From positions 91,540,403-91,604,402 of the forward strand of contig NC_089743.1 of NCBI RefSeq assembly GCF_040412425.1: a stretch of 64,000 nt of DNA, read 5' to 3'. Of this stretch, positions 1-29,226 are shown one piece after another. Each line of letters opens with the position of its first letter. The first letter of the stretch is position 1. This DNA comes from Macrobrachium rosenbergii. Lineage: Eukaryota > Arthropoda > Malacostraca > Decapoda > Palaemonidae. Under the pieces are notes generated by a model. It was not told the origin of the DNA. It ran no database searches and saw nothing but the letters and a program-made list of their open reading frames with translations. The position numbers and the translations under genes were made by a program.

Positions 1-181
1 ATCAACTGTTAGGAGACTGTGGAAAGTAAAATGGAAGAAAGAGAATATTAACGGAGGTACAGTAAAAGGAATGAAAGGGGTTGAAGCTAGGGGTCGAAGG
101 GACGCTGCAAAGAACCTTAAGTAATGCCTACAGTGCACCGTATGAGGTGCACTGACGGCACTACCTCCCTGCGGGAATTAT
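1..181 (+). repeat. SINE-like repeat, family A, copy 1 (5' end outside window)
   Basis: This is the 3' part of a dispersed repeat seen at least eight times in the window. The shared core is AGGTACAGTAAAAGGAATGA followed by GACGCTGCAAAGAACC, then the block TAATGCCTACAGTGCACCG and a GC-rich end (GCACTGACGGCACTACC). Full copies begin upstream with AGGCCAAAGGCC and CTGGGACC. No open frame is conserved between copies, so it behaves as a non-autonomous SINE-like element. The class is inferred from copy number and size (about 250 bp). Confidence 0.75.
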
Positions 182-239
182 ATTCAATTAAGCCAGTTTG
201 GTCTAGACCAAATTATCAAAATGGATGGTTAAGATTCTT

Positions 240-863
240 TCACCTTTAGTGGGAAGTATTTCCAACTCTAACATCAAACATAATGTAGATCTGATACGAA
301 AACTAAATGGCGTAAACATTAATTTTAAGTTCAAAATTATCACCTTTTATATTGTATCTATTTACAAAAGTACCTATGGATGACTGGTTTGAATATGTAT
401 CTGAATTTATAAGTGCTTATAATTAATCTGTCCATTACTAACATTTTAGAACTGATTAAACTTTGAATTTGTGATTCAGTTTTTACTTTTGATGCTAAAT
501 TGTATACACAAAAATTTGGTATGGCAATGGGAAAGCCTCTTTCGCCTGTTTGAAGATGTGGATATAGGGGATTTTTTGAAAATAGATTGTTTTATCTAAC
601 ACTTTACCATTTGGTGTTTTGTGGCATCTTTTGCTAATGGGCTTTAACCGGAACTGTGAATACATTTACTTTTACAACTGAACAATTTGGTACTTTCTAT
701 TACTTTCACTTATGAAGGACTGTTTTTTTTTCTCTCATCGTACTCCAAACGGCTTTAAAATTCAGTTTATAGAAAACCCACAAATGTAAGCTCATATATC
801 CAATATTATTTAAATCTTAGCGATCCAGTACAGAAGGCTACTTTTTCTTTTATGTTTTTAAGA
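240..863 (+). mobile_element. Decayed Penelope-like element reverse transcriptase
   Basis: Translation at 422-552 gives a PLE reverse transcriptase block with KLYTQKFGMAMGKPLSPV, matching the family motif (F/Y)YxQxxGxAMGSPLSP, interrupted by stop codons. Further on, 765-863 reads VYRKPTNVSSYIQYYLN and then SDPVQKATFSFMFLR, matching the conserved VYRKPTN...YI block and the following segment of PLE RTs. Stops and frame changes between the blocks show the copy is dead. The Y(V/I)DD active-site block is not recognisable. The GIY-YIG endonuclease that normally follows is absent here; a separate relic lies at 55.5 kb. Confidence 0.8.
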
Positions 864-864
864 G

Positions 865-1012
865 AGACCGCAGAATCAACAAACAAGTTAACGGAAGAGT
901 GTATAAGACAGTAGTGTGAGACCAACTTTGATGTATGGAGCAGAAAGATGGCCGGTAAAGAGGTGAAAATGCTCAGGTGGATGAAACGAGTAACTTGACA
1001 TAGGTCTATTTC
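865..1012 (+). mobile_element. LINE reverse transcriptase C-terminal relic
   Basis: Two frames together read DRRINKQVNGRVYKTVV, then VRPTLMYGAERWPVKR, then MLRWMKRVT. This is the typical post-RT segment of non-LTR retrotransposons (VYRTVVRPALLYGAETW...MLRWMCGVT). At least one frameshift and several stops make it a fossil. It abuts the PLE fragment directly, so either one inserted in the other or both were truncated. Confidence 0.7.
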
Positions 1013-1818
1013 GGGTATGTGAATTATAAGAATTATTCAATTCTAAACAACCTGACATATCTGTGCACCTGTGACAGGGATCAAGGGGTGATACTGAAGG
1101 TTACTTCTAATAATTCACCACTATCGCCAAATTAACTAGTACTATCAACTGAAGAATCATTATGCTTACAATATTCTGGTAGTTTCCGATTGGAAATCGA
1201 AAAGGACTTGCCCTAGTCTTTTTTAATGATTAAATAAGAGTAAAATGACAGAAAGGGAAGGGGAGCTAATTAACTATATTTATTGCGACATAATTTTCAG
1301 CGCCAAATGCATGGCTCGGTGTCGTGAAATTGATTTACGCTTCTCCGCTATACTTATGCTAATGTCCAGAGCGTTAGCGTTTATAACAGGTAACTTGTAT
1401 GCTCTGAATTCTAAACGATATGTCACAGGTGTGGCCTGACTATTCATTTGTGAGCGGTTTGTACGAGATCAACGTAATTTACCGACAGGATCTAGTTTTA
1501 TAACCGACAACGCTCACGTTGAAGTTCCTTGTGTCTGTCAATGTTCCCTTCGGTTTGTTTCATTTCGATAGGGTTCCAAAATGAAATTACTATCCCAAAT
1601 TCACTTAATGTCCTGTAAAGTAAACAGTGTATATGTAAAGTGAAATTAAGGTCGAGTTTGAGGACTATATGACCTTATAAAAGCATTTCCATACGTGCAT
1701 ACATTTGAAAACTTCCATGAGGAATGGTTTGTTTCGTCGCGTCAGCCTGGGATTAAGTTGACATGGCGACATGAACGTAGGCATTTGTTTTACGTACTCG
1801 GAACTTCAAGACAGACTG

Positions 1819-1822
<4 letters not shown>
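1013..1822. other. Unassigned intergenic sequence
   Basis: AT-rich sequence without a convincing exon, RNA gene or repeat shared with the rest of the window. The short open frame near 1245-1439 has no recognisable domain. Confidence 0.6.

Positions 1823-1871
<49 letters not shown>
1823..1871. repeat. (CT)n microsatellite
   Basis: Uninterrupted CT dinucleotide run of about 49 bp. A second CT run lies at 2116-2149. Confidence 0.95.
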
Positions 1872-1874
<3 letters not shown>

Positions 1875-2113
1875 TGAAGAGATACAACACATCTCATTGT
1901 GGGAACTTCTTCACATACAAGATGTGTGACACAGGGAATAAACTGCCACCAGAAGTTGTCAACAGCAACAGTGTGGACGAGTTGAAAAGAAAACTACACA
2001 AAATCATTAAAAGAACAGTGTGAATGAACAGTAAAACCTGCTCCTAGAGACAAGTGAGCACATGATGTCTCCTCGGATGGACTAATAAGTCTTTGAGACA
2101 TCCTAATCCTTGT

Positions 2114-2115
<2 letters not shown>

Positions 2116-2149
<34 letters not shown>
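2116..2149. repeat. (CT)n microsatellite
   Basis: Uninterrupted CT dinucleotide run of about 34 bp. Confidence 0.95.
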
Positions 2150-2150
<1 letters not shown>

Positions 2151-2261
2151 ACAGCACAAATCTTACAAGTCGGGATGCTGTTGAATATAGGCTAGAGCCA
2201 TGCCTCACAGCAATGTTACAAAATACTCTTATTGTTTTTCTTTCTTTTTTCTGTTGAAAGG

Positions 2262-2500
2262 CATTGGAATGTAATGGAATGGAATACAATCATAATTCAG
2301 GTCAAAGGCCGAGCGCTGGGACCCATGAAATCATTCAGAGCAGAAAGGTTTGACGGGTGTAACAGGAGGAAAACCTCGCAGTTGCACTATGAAACGACTG
2401 TTAGGAGAGCGTGGAAAGAAAGCTGGAAGAGAATATGAACGGAGGTACAGTAAAAGAAATGAAAAGGGTTGCAGCTATGGGTCGAAGGACGCTGCAAAGA
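2262..2500 (+). repeat. SINE-like repeat, family A, copy 2 (3' truncated)
   Basis: It contains the family start (AGGTCAAAGGCCGAGCGCTGG), the middle block (GTAACAGGAGGAAAACCTCG) and the GGAGGTACAGTAAAAG core. It stops inside GACGCTGCAAAGAACC, exactly where the foldback element at 2501 begins. Confidence 0.8.
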
Positions 2501-3172
2501 ACCGTTTCCCCACCCCTCGGGGGAGTCTTTAGGGGACGGAATTACAAATTGACATACAAGCTTTTTATTACTGCATGCAGACTTGAGTTTCAAACATGAT
2601 GTCATTGGTGTGCTGAATTTCAATTGGCTGGTGGTTCTCACACTCTCGCTGGTGCTCCGTAGGATGCGTCTTTTCTGCGGCTTGCAGGAAAGGGCGTGAT
2701 TCCCATCTCCAGCTGATAGTCTTGATTTGCTTTGTTGTCAGTAGTTGTGTCCAGGGGTGCTATATCGTTGGGTCTCCCATCGCATCCTCGCAGATGTCCT
2801 GTGGTTTCCTTAAGAAGGGGGGATGAAGTCCGTGCTCCTTTGTATATTTAACGCCGGCCGTTGTTGATTTATACTCACAGTCTCTGCTATTTGCAACCTG
2901 TGGAACCAGGCTTCTCTGTGCACGACCTGTGCTTTCTAACAATTCTCCCAGCATTGGTCTATGCCCTTTGCTGCATCTTACGGAGCACCAGGAATGCCCA
3001 AGCTGCCACCCAGACCACCAGTGAGAGAACGAGACCCACCGACCAATAGAAATTCAGCACCCGATGACATCATGTTTGATAATCAAAAGTCCACATGCAT
3101 GCACTAATAAAAACCTTGTATGACAATTTGTAATCCAGTCCTGAGGACGCCGCCAAGAGGTGGGGAAACGGT
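2501..3172. mobile_element. Foldback element with about 170-200 bp inverted arms
   Basis: The left arm (2501-2668) and right arm (2972-3172) are imperfect reverse complements. Both outer ends carry ACCGTTTCCCCACC-like sequence, followed inwards by ATTACAAATTG(A/T)CATACAAG, then CAAACATGATGTCAT, then GCTGAATTTC, then GGTGCTCCGTA. About 300 bp separates them. No open frame in the spacer resembles a transposase. It interrupts SINE-like copy 2. The outer end of each arm also resembles a hammerhead ribozyme core (see findings). Confidence 0.75.
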
Positions 3173-3769
3173 CATCAACTAGAAAAAGAAAATGAAAATA
3201 TTGAATAATTCTTCTTTGTTCCTGAGAAGCTTCCCTAAAGAGAAAAAGAAGTACAGACTAATTTAAAGTCTTGATAAGAAGATAGTATCTGCGAATAATG
3301 CCACTGACATCAATAGAAATTCTGTAAGAGAGAAGATATGCCCTTATATTATGTATACAATATATATATATTTATATAAACTGAACTCGGGTTTCTGCTT
3401 AAGTTTCCCTTATCTTTCAATGACGACTGTTTTGAATTCTGCAACATATTTATCACGTTTTATATTGATTCTTTTAACTGAAATTGGTAAAATTTTACCG
3501 AATTTATAATACATAAACAATTGGAAACAACACAGTTTAATCCGTGACAGAACATGGATTTAACAAAATTTGCCTCTAGGTAATATATACATGACACAGC
3601 CAAGTGTAATTGAGAATCACATATAAATATGATTCATTACAATTAATTAAGAAGTCTACATGCTAATTCCAGATAATGAACCTTTCGGAATTTTTGTCGA
3701 TGCAAATCGAGAGGTAACGACGCAAATGATATATGGAATTAACGTCACTGTGAGTGTTTTTGGGGAGGG
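3173..3769. other. AT-rich sequence upstream of gene 1
   Basis: No repeat or exon recognised. A short AT tract lies near 3356-3372. This stretch should contain the proximal regulatory region of gene 1. Confidence 0.5.
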
Positions 3770-3800
3770 TATATATTCTCGCCCTGTTACCATATCACAT
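3770..3800 (+). promoter_or_regulatory. Core promoter of gene 1: TATA box and initiator-like site
   Basis: TATATAT starts at 3770. An arthropod initiator-like TCACAT places a possible +1 A at 3797, 27 bp downstream, in line with TATA-initiator spacing. The first ATG follows at 3819, giving a 5' UTR of only about 22 nt, which is common in highly expressed digestive or secreted protease genes. The start site is an inference. Confidence 0.55.
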
Positions 3801-3818
3801 ACACAAGACACCCTCAGT

Positions 3819-21967
<18,149 letters not shown>

Positions 21968-22270
21968 GCTGAAGAAGTCCAGAAGTCCAGACCACCGAGA
22001 CCCCACAGAATCTGCGACCTTGGAAGCCCTACCTAGATGGAGCACTTTCTTGCCAAATGTGGCAACATTCTTCCGTCAGTGGAGATGTTCTTTTGTCAGC
22101 GATGTTAGGCTGATTTTAGTATTTGGAAAAGAAGAACGTGACTTAGTAGCATAACGCCGAGTGTTCAGTGTTAGAAAATTTGGATCTAAATTTATCTATA
22201 CTAGGGCGTAGTTCACTGAACTGGAATTTTTGTTTTCTTTTGTTGGCACTAAGATTTGGAACTGACATTG

Positions 22271-22328
<58 letters not shown>

Positions 22329-22508
22329 CTTAAATTTTATGCAAACAATAACCATTTTCTTCTTCGCCATCCCATAATTATGAAAACAAGCAAGAACATC
22401 AATATAATTATTAGATCAGCAACCTTGTGTCATTCTCCTTTTTACACATTTATTCACGAACAATTTTGCATCTGCGAAATTGGAATGAAATCATCAGCAA
22501 GAAATAAA
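21968..22508 (+). other. Possible 3' UTR of gene 1 with AATAAA at 22503
   Basis: The first canonical AATAAA downstream of the stop is at 22503-22508. An (AT)n run at 22273-22327 lies inside this stretch. The true cleavage site is not determined, and variant signals closer to the stop are possible. Confidence 0.35.
22273..22327. repeat. (AT)n microsatellite
   Basis: Uninterrupted AT run of about 55 bp. Confidence 0.95.
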
Positions 22509-22988
22509 TGAAAAGGAAAATTTTCTCCTATGGAAGACGAAACTCCTTGGCCCTTTGAGATGGAGAAGTTATCAGTTGGCGTGTTATCCATCCGAATCAA
22601 AATTCATCTTTTACAAAAAAATCTCATTTTATAAAAGAAAAGAGAAGCGATTACAAAACAGCCTTTCGTGATACCGACAAAATGTGTTCACCAGTTATTA
22701 CAACACTTAAAGAGGCAGTTTGATTTATGTAAGTTCAGGTGTCTTCTGTAAAGTGACCAGCCCAAGACAACTTCTACATCCACTGTACAAGTTTCGTATG
22801 GAATCGGAAACAATGAAAAATACGAGCTGAAAAATCCCCAGTCAAATCTGCTCTCGTGGGGCTTCTCGAGATTTCGTCCTGAAAACCTTGAAATTCCAAT
22901 CGGAAACTTATGAAGATACCTTTGCGTAGGTACACCAGACCTGGAGTCTCGATTATCAAGCAAGTCAATTACTATTTAGACATTTATT
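22509..22988. other. Unassigned sequence
   Basis: No gene, RNA or repeat recognised between the possible gene 1 3' end and the next (AT)n run. Confidence 0.5.
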
Positions 22989-23098
<110 letters not shown>

Positions 23099-23127
23099 AA
23101 GAAAGAGGAAAATGCCTATCAAAAGAG

Positions 23128-24670
23128 TGGATGACTATAACATCAGATGGAAAACTCCAGGTTATGATGAAATCACTACAGAGTTCATTTTAGCTGGAAC
23201 TAATACGACACTTCGTATACTAAGTAGACTGTTTTGTAGAATATACTGTCCGGAAACAAAGTTTAATCTTTGGGAACTGGAAGGTACCAAAGGAAAGGAC
23301 CTGTCTGAATGTGGTAAGCACAGAAGCATTCCATTTACGTTGGTTGCTATGAAAGAATTCAGTAGACTCATTCTCAACAGACTGGAGATAAAGATTGATA
23401 AAAAGCTCAGAGATGAACTGGTTGGTTTTAGAAAAGGCAGCGGTTGCACAGATCAAATATGTTTGTTACAGCAAATTGTGCAATGTATGGAATTTTAAAT
23501 TCCTCTTCTACTGCCTTTCGTGGACTATAAGAAGGCATTTAACAGCGTCCAGAGACCAATATCACACCAATATTGCAGGGGGTTCTTGCATCACTATGCC
23601 ATGCCTGTTCAATATGCAAAGCTAACTGACATTATCTGTGAACGAAGTAGATGCAAAGTTAATTCTGATGGGATCTTGTCAGATGGATTTGGTTAATAGT
23701 GGGGTGCTGCAAGGGAATGTTATACCACCTTTCCTGTTTGCCTTTCTCATAGATTTTACATAAGAAGTGGTTGGTGCTGGAAAAGAAGATTTAGACTTGA
23801 GTAGCGACACAAAGTTGAAAGACTTAGCAAAATCAGCAAACAATAGGAGATTTACAAAACTTGCTTAATACAATGTTTCATATATTTAAATAAATTGGAC
23901 TCAAAATAAATCTACGAAATAGTGTAGTCAAAAGGAGAGAATATGCACAAAGGGATGAAATAATATTCGACAGAGAAGGAATGAATAAGGCTGAATCTTT
24001 CAATTATTTAGGAACGATTATATTCAGTACAGGTTCTATCGAGTCAGAATTTAATGAAAGATCAAAAAACGTAAATAAAACAATGGTCAGACTGAATAAG
24101 GTTTGGAAAGCAAATAGACTGAAATTGTATACAAAGATCAAATTATACATAAACTAACAGAATTGGTATTGCTGTACGGAATGAAACTGTATGGAAATGC
24201 TTTTAACGCTTTGAAAGTGAGAAGAATATTAGGAGTCCCTAGTGCAACCCCAAGGAGAACAGTAAGTGGTGGAGTCAGCTGAGATCCTGTGGGCACAAGA
24301 AGAAGAACTGGAAAACCACAGTAAGTGGTAGAGTCAGCCGAGATCCTGTGGGCACAAGAAGAAGAACTGAAAGAACTAGACCTACTTCAATAAAAACCAC
24401 AGCAAGTGGTAGAGTCAGCTGAGATCCTGTGGGCACAAGAAGAAGAACTGGGAGAACTAGACCTACTTCAATAAAAACCGTGAGAGGGGAGACTGAATAG
24501 GAATGGAGATATGTGTAAGATAAAGCACAAGAAAGACAGGGCTAGAGGAATACCACAGACGCCATTCGCTTCAAGAAGTGTACGAGATGGTGGTGCTGAA
24601 CATAGAAAGAATAAAACGGAATATAGAATTTAGGGCAAAGAGGAGGATATGAGCTCATCCACTGAAAGAC
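23128..24670 (+). mobile_element. Decayed LINE (non-LTR retrotransposon) reverse transcriptase
   Basis: The first open part reads [56 protein letters not shown] and ELVGFRKGSGCTDQICLLQQ, the RT finger and palm motifs. Then, with frame changes, come NSGVLQGNVIPPFLFAFLID near 23700-23760, FNYLGTIIFSTGSIESEF near 24000-24060, and LNKVWKANRLKLYTKIKLY near 24090-24150. The (F/Y)ADD box is not readable. C-terminal remnants follow near 24480-24620. Stops, frameshifts and a small internal duplication show it is inactive. Confidence 0.85.
24256..24481 (+). repeat. Three tandem copies of a 52-60 bp unit inside the LINE relic
   Basis: The unit contains AGTAAGTGGTAGAGTCAGCT, GAGATCCTGTGGGCACAAGA and AGAAGAACTG. 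Copies 2 and 3 are separated by CTAGACCTACTTCAATAAAA, which also recurs after copy 3. Confidence 0.8.
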
Positions 24671-25594
24671 ATTTACAGTGAGACAGGTTTGCTGGCACAA
24701 TCTTTTAGGATAGGAAGAAAGTAAGTGATGTACAGTGAAGATAGAACAGAATAAAAGGCGGCACTGCCTCCCTACGGGAATGATGCTGAGAAAGTCATCG
24801 AACTGGTCTTGACTTCAAGGTGACAAGACTTTGTGACAAGATGAACTTAACTCACACTTGTCAAACAAATAATCGTCTTAAAATATCCTTCGTTAATATT
24901 TAATCCATTGTATATAAACCCAGACTCATACTGAATAAGTCTTCAAAGCCTTTTTCAATGATGCAGGAACCTATTAATTATCTCCTAATCAGATCTCTTC
25001 AATAGGTAATTTCTTTAAATTCTATCCAGTATCCAAACAGAAGATACCTCAGTCGTAAATGACACATCTTCATGACGCAGTCACAAGATTTATGTTTTCA
25101 CATGATTCAAAATAGTTGACTTCCTCACATGCTCCCTCCGTCATTTAGATAAACGAAGTGAGTGTGAGAAAAATCAGAACGAGCTCTTATTATTCATTAT
25201 TATTCAAAAGATGAACGCTGAACAAGCGTTCATTAGGAAGAAGTAAGAGGAGGTGAAGGAAAATACAGAAAAAGACCTCACTTATTAAAAAAGAAAAAAT
25301 AAATTGATAAATTAAGTAACGGATAATGAAAGTGTATTAGATGCAAGGAGAATACTAGGCTAGTAGCGCATTGCATCTGTTCCACAGTCTAGCGGTGTGA
25401 GGAACAAAGGGCCAAATCAACCCCAGACACATCTGAAGAACAACTACACCACAGCAGAGGCGTGAAGAAGGAAGTAAGTTCCAAAGAAACTTGAATCCTA
25501 CACTAAAACCGATGCATTAAGTCACGGAGGAGAATATCATTAGTAACGTCTAGATGAAATTTATCTTTTTCTTTTTTAATAAGTGATCTCTTCT
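24671..25594. other. Unassigned sequence
   Basis: Mostly featureless. A tail fragment of family A (GGCGGCACTGCCTCCCTACG) lies at 24757-24783. Confidence 0.5.
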
Positions 25595-25827
25595 GTATTG
25601 CCCCTTATCTCCTGTTACTGCCTTCTAATGAACACCATATTCTTAGGTAAGCAGTTAGTTCTTAGCCACGTAAAAATAAATCTAATCCTTCGGGCCAGCC
25701 CTAGGAGAGCTGTTAATCAGCTCAGTGGTCCGGTTAAACTAAGATATACTTAACTTTTTTGGAAGCTTGAATTTCGAGTCAATGGCCCCTGTGGTGGGCT
25801 TGTTCCATGTGAATACGGTCAATCTTT

Positions 25828-25830
<3 letters not shown>
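25595..25830 (+). repeat. Dispersed element D with a nested SINE B 3' fragment
   Basis: The outer element runs CTCCTGTTACTGCCTTCTAA...CCATATTCT and resumes as TGGAAGCTTGAATTTCGAGT...TTCCATGTGAATAC. Between these lies a SINE B fragment (GTTCTTAGCCACG...CCTTCGGGCCAGCCCTAGG...CAGCTCAGTGGTC). The copy at 48.15 kb has the two outer halves joined, so the order of events is visible. Confidence 0.75.
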
Positions 25831-25895
<65 letters not shown>

Positions 25896-25896
25896 T
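25830..25896. repeat. (TAA)n microsatellite
   Basis: About 22 triplets of TAA/ATA, directly after the dispersed element. Confidence 0.95.
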
Positions 25897-26865
25897 AAAC
25901 ACCAAAGTTCTATCATCATAGTTGCTCAGAATCAAACAATTTTCAGAGTTCCTCCATGGTGTAAGAGTTCTGTGACGTCAGGTGGGACCACCAGTCACTC
26001 AGTAGCTAGCCACAATACAGAAGGCTCATGATCTTGTCCTGACTGTTTAATAATATCATCTATTCATAAAATATGAATTTAATTGATGATGTGGTAACTC
26101 AGGAATTGACAGACGATAACCATAGATTTTCATAGGAAAAGTCGACCATGCTTTTTAGGAAAATTGATGTAATGACACATTACCTTAGGGAGAAATTGTT
26201 TGTAACAACTATATATAACTAATTGTTGGCAATATCTCGCAGATGAATGATGAATCGTATGAATAACCTACATGCACGCACATTGACAGAGATATATTCC
26301 TGAAAAATTATGATGCTTTTAAGATTAAACAGTAAATCAATCTATACTATGCGTTAGGGTTAACCTGAAACTAATTCTATTTTAGCTTTTTTTTACTTTA
26401 TTCAGTATTCTCACTGATGAAATGACTTCTCTATTTAATATCCTCTAGCCGGAAAAAGTTCGACGACGAACGAAAATACGTAACTCGGTCAAAAGATAAA
26501 TTCAGATCATTTGCTAAATCCACAGCCCAATTACTGACACTTCCTTTTCGAGATTTTAGACTACTACTCCCAACGACAACATCTAAACATCTTTTCCCCT
26601 CGGCTTCACTGGCTCATCAAACTCCTCCCAGGGCTTCATTAATGTGTTATCACCTCTGCTTATCGTACTTGTCCGTAAGTTATCTCCCAGTGGTGCATAC
26701 GACCCGCGATATGCAAATTTTGTAGATTTATGGGCAATAGATCCACCGAAGTTATCTAAACAGCCTTGTTCTATTGCATCCTGAGTTGTACATCATCATC
26801 ATCCACCTTCCTGACCTATTTTCTTTTAAATTCATTTGCTTTTCAGTGATTTCTCATTATTGCAA
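25897..26865. other. Unassigned sequence before the satellite
   Basis: No exon, RNA gene or dispersed repeat recognised. Confidence 0.5.
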
Positions 26866-29226
26866 TTTGTTTGCAACTGTAAACAAAAGACATAATGAAA
26901 GAAAGTTATTTCCTTTGCAACTGGTGAAAGAAACAGTTTTCAAGTGACACTGCAGTGATTCATCGTCATGACCTTTGCAACTGTAATGAAAGTTTTTAAG
27001 TTATTTCCTTTGCAACTGTAATGAAAGAAACAGTTTTTCACTGTAATGACCTTTGCAACTGTAATGAAAGAAATAAGTTATTTCCTTTGCAACTGTAATG
27101 AAAGTAGTTTTCAAGTGAAAGAAATAAGTTATTTCCTTTGCAACTGTAATGAAAGAAACAATTTTCAACTGTCATGAAACCTTTGCAACTGTAATGAAAG
27201 AAAAGTTTTTAAGTTATTTGCAACTGTCATGAAAGAAACAGTTTTAAGTTATTTCCAACTGTAATGAAAGAAACAATTTCCTTTTTCATGAAAGAAACAG
27301 TTTTGACCTTTGCAACTGTAATGAAAGAAAATAAGTTATTTCCTTTGCAACTGTAATGAAAGAAAACAATTTTCATGAAAGAAAAGTGACCTTTGCAACT
27401 GTCATGAAAGAAACAGTTTTAAGTTATTTCCTTTGCAACTGTAATGAAAGAAAGAGTTTTCAAGTGACCTTTGCAACTGTAATGAAAGAAATAAGTTATT
27501 TCCTTTGAAAGAAACAGTTTGTAAGTTATTTCCTTTGCAACTGTGAAAGAAACAGTTTTCAAGTTACCTTTGAAAGAAACAGTTTTGTTAATGAAAGAAA
27601 GAAAAGTTTTTAAGTTATTTCATGAAAGAAACAGTTTTTGCAACTGAAAGAAACAGTTTTAATGAAAGAAACAGTTTTGAAAGAAACAGTTTTTAAGTTA
27701 CCTTTGCAACTGTCATGAAAGAAATAAGTTATTTTTTGCAACTGTAATGAAAGAAAAGTTTTCAAGTGAGTTTGCAACTGTAATGAAAGAAATAAGTTAT
27801 TTCCTTTGCAACTGTCATGAAAGAAACAGTTTTTAAGTTATTTCCTTTGCAACTGTAATGAAAGAAAGAGTTTTCAAGTGACCTTTGCAACTGTAATGAA
27901 AGAAATAAGTTATTTCCTTTGCAACTGTCATGAAAGAAACAGTTTTTAAGTTATTTCCTTTGCAACTGTCATGAAAGAAACAGTTTTTAAGTTATTTCCT
28001 TTGCAACTGTCATGAAAGAAACAGTTTTTAAGTTATTTCCTTTGCAACTGTCATGAAAGAAACAGTTTTTAAGTTATTTCCTTTGCAACTGTAATGAAAG
28101 AAAGAGTTTTCAAGTGACCTTTGCAACTGTAATGAAAGAAATAGGTTATTTCCTTTGCAACTGTCATGAAAGAAACAGTTCCCATCTGTCATGAAAGAAA
28201 CAGGCTGAAAGAAACAGTTTTTAAGTTATTTCCTTTGCAACACTGTTTTTTGTTATTTTCTTTACAATGTCATGAAAGAAACAGTTTTTAAGTTATTTCC
28301 TTTGCAACTGTAATGAAAGAAAGAGTTTTCAAGTGACCAAACTGTAATTGTCAACTGTCATGAAAGAAACAGGCTTTGCAATCATGAAAGAAACAGTTAA
28401 CTCATGAAAGAAACAGTTTTTAAGTTATTTCCTTTGCAACTGTCATGAAAGAAACAGTTTTTAAGTTATTCCCTTTGCCACTGTCATGAAAGAAACAGTT
28501 TTTAAGTTATTTCCTTTGCAACTGTCATGAAAGAAACAGTTTTAAGTTATTTTTGCAACTGTTGAAAGAAACAGTTTTTAAGTTACCAATGAAAGAAACA
28601 GTTTTAAGTTATTTTTTGCAACTGTCATGAAAAACAGAGTTATTTCCTTTGCAACTGTTGAAAGAAAGAGTTTTGTGACCAGTTAATGAAAGAAATAAGT
28701 TGCAATGTCATGAAAGAAACTTTTTATATTTTCCTGAAAGAAACAGTTTTTAAGTTATTTTGCAACTGTAATGAAAGAAGTAGTGACCTTTGCAACTGTA
28801 ATGAAAGAAATAGTTAACCAACTGTCATGAAAGAAACAGTTTTAAGTTATGTCATGAAAGAAACAGTTTTAAGTTGCAATATGAAAGAAACAGTTTTTAA
28901 GTTATTTCCTTTGCAACTGTCATGAAAGAAACAGTTTTTGTTTTGCAACTGTAATGAAAGAAAGAGTTTTCAAGTTTTTGTTGAAAGAAATAGGTTATTT
29001 CCTTTTATATTTTTTGCAACTTATCAGTTTTAACAAATGTCATGAAAGAAACAGTTTTTGTATATCATGATAGTTTTTAAGTTACAACTGTCATGAAAGA
29101 AACAGTTTTAAGTTATTTTTTGCAATCTGACATTTGCACTGTAATGAAAGAAATAAAATTTGAAAAAGTTTTATGAAAGAAAATTAACGAAAGAAACAGT
29201 TTTTAAGTGACCTCCTTTGCAACTGT
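26866..29226 (+). repeat. About 41-bp satellite array, 2.4 kb
   Basis: The main monomer is AAGTTATTTCCTTTGCAACT plus GTCATGAAAGAAACAGTTTTT (41 bp). Two shorter variants occur, one with AAAGAGTTTTCAAGTGACC and one with AAAGAAATAAGTTATTTCC. In the regular part (about 27780-28160) they alternate in an order suggesting a higher-order unit of about 113 bp. Elsewhere many monomers are cut short. No open frame is maintained. Confidence 0.9.
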
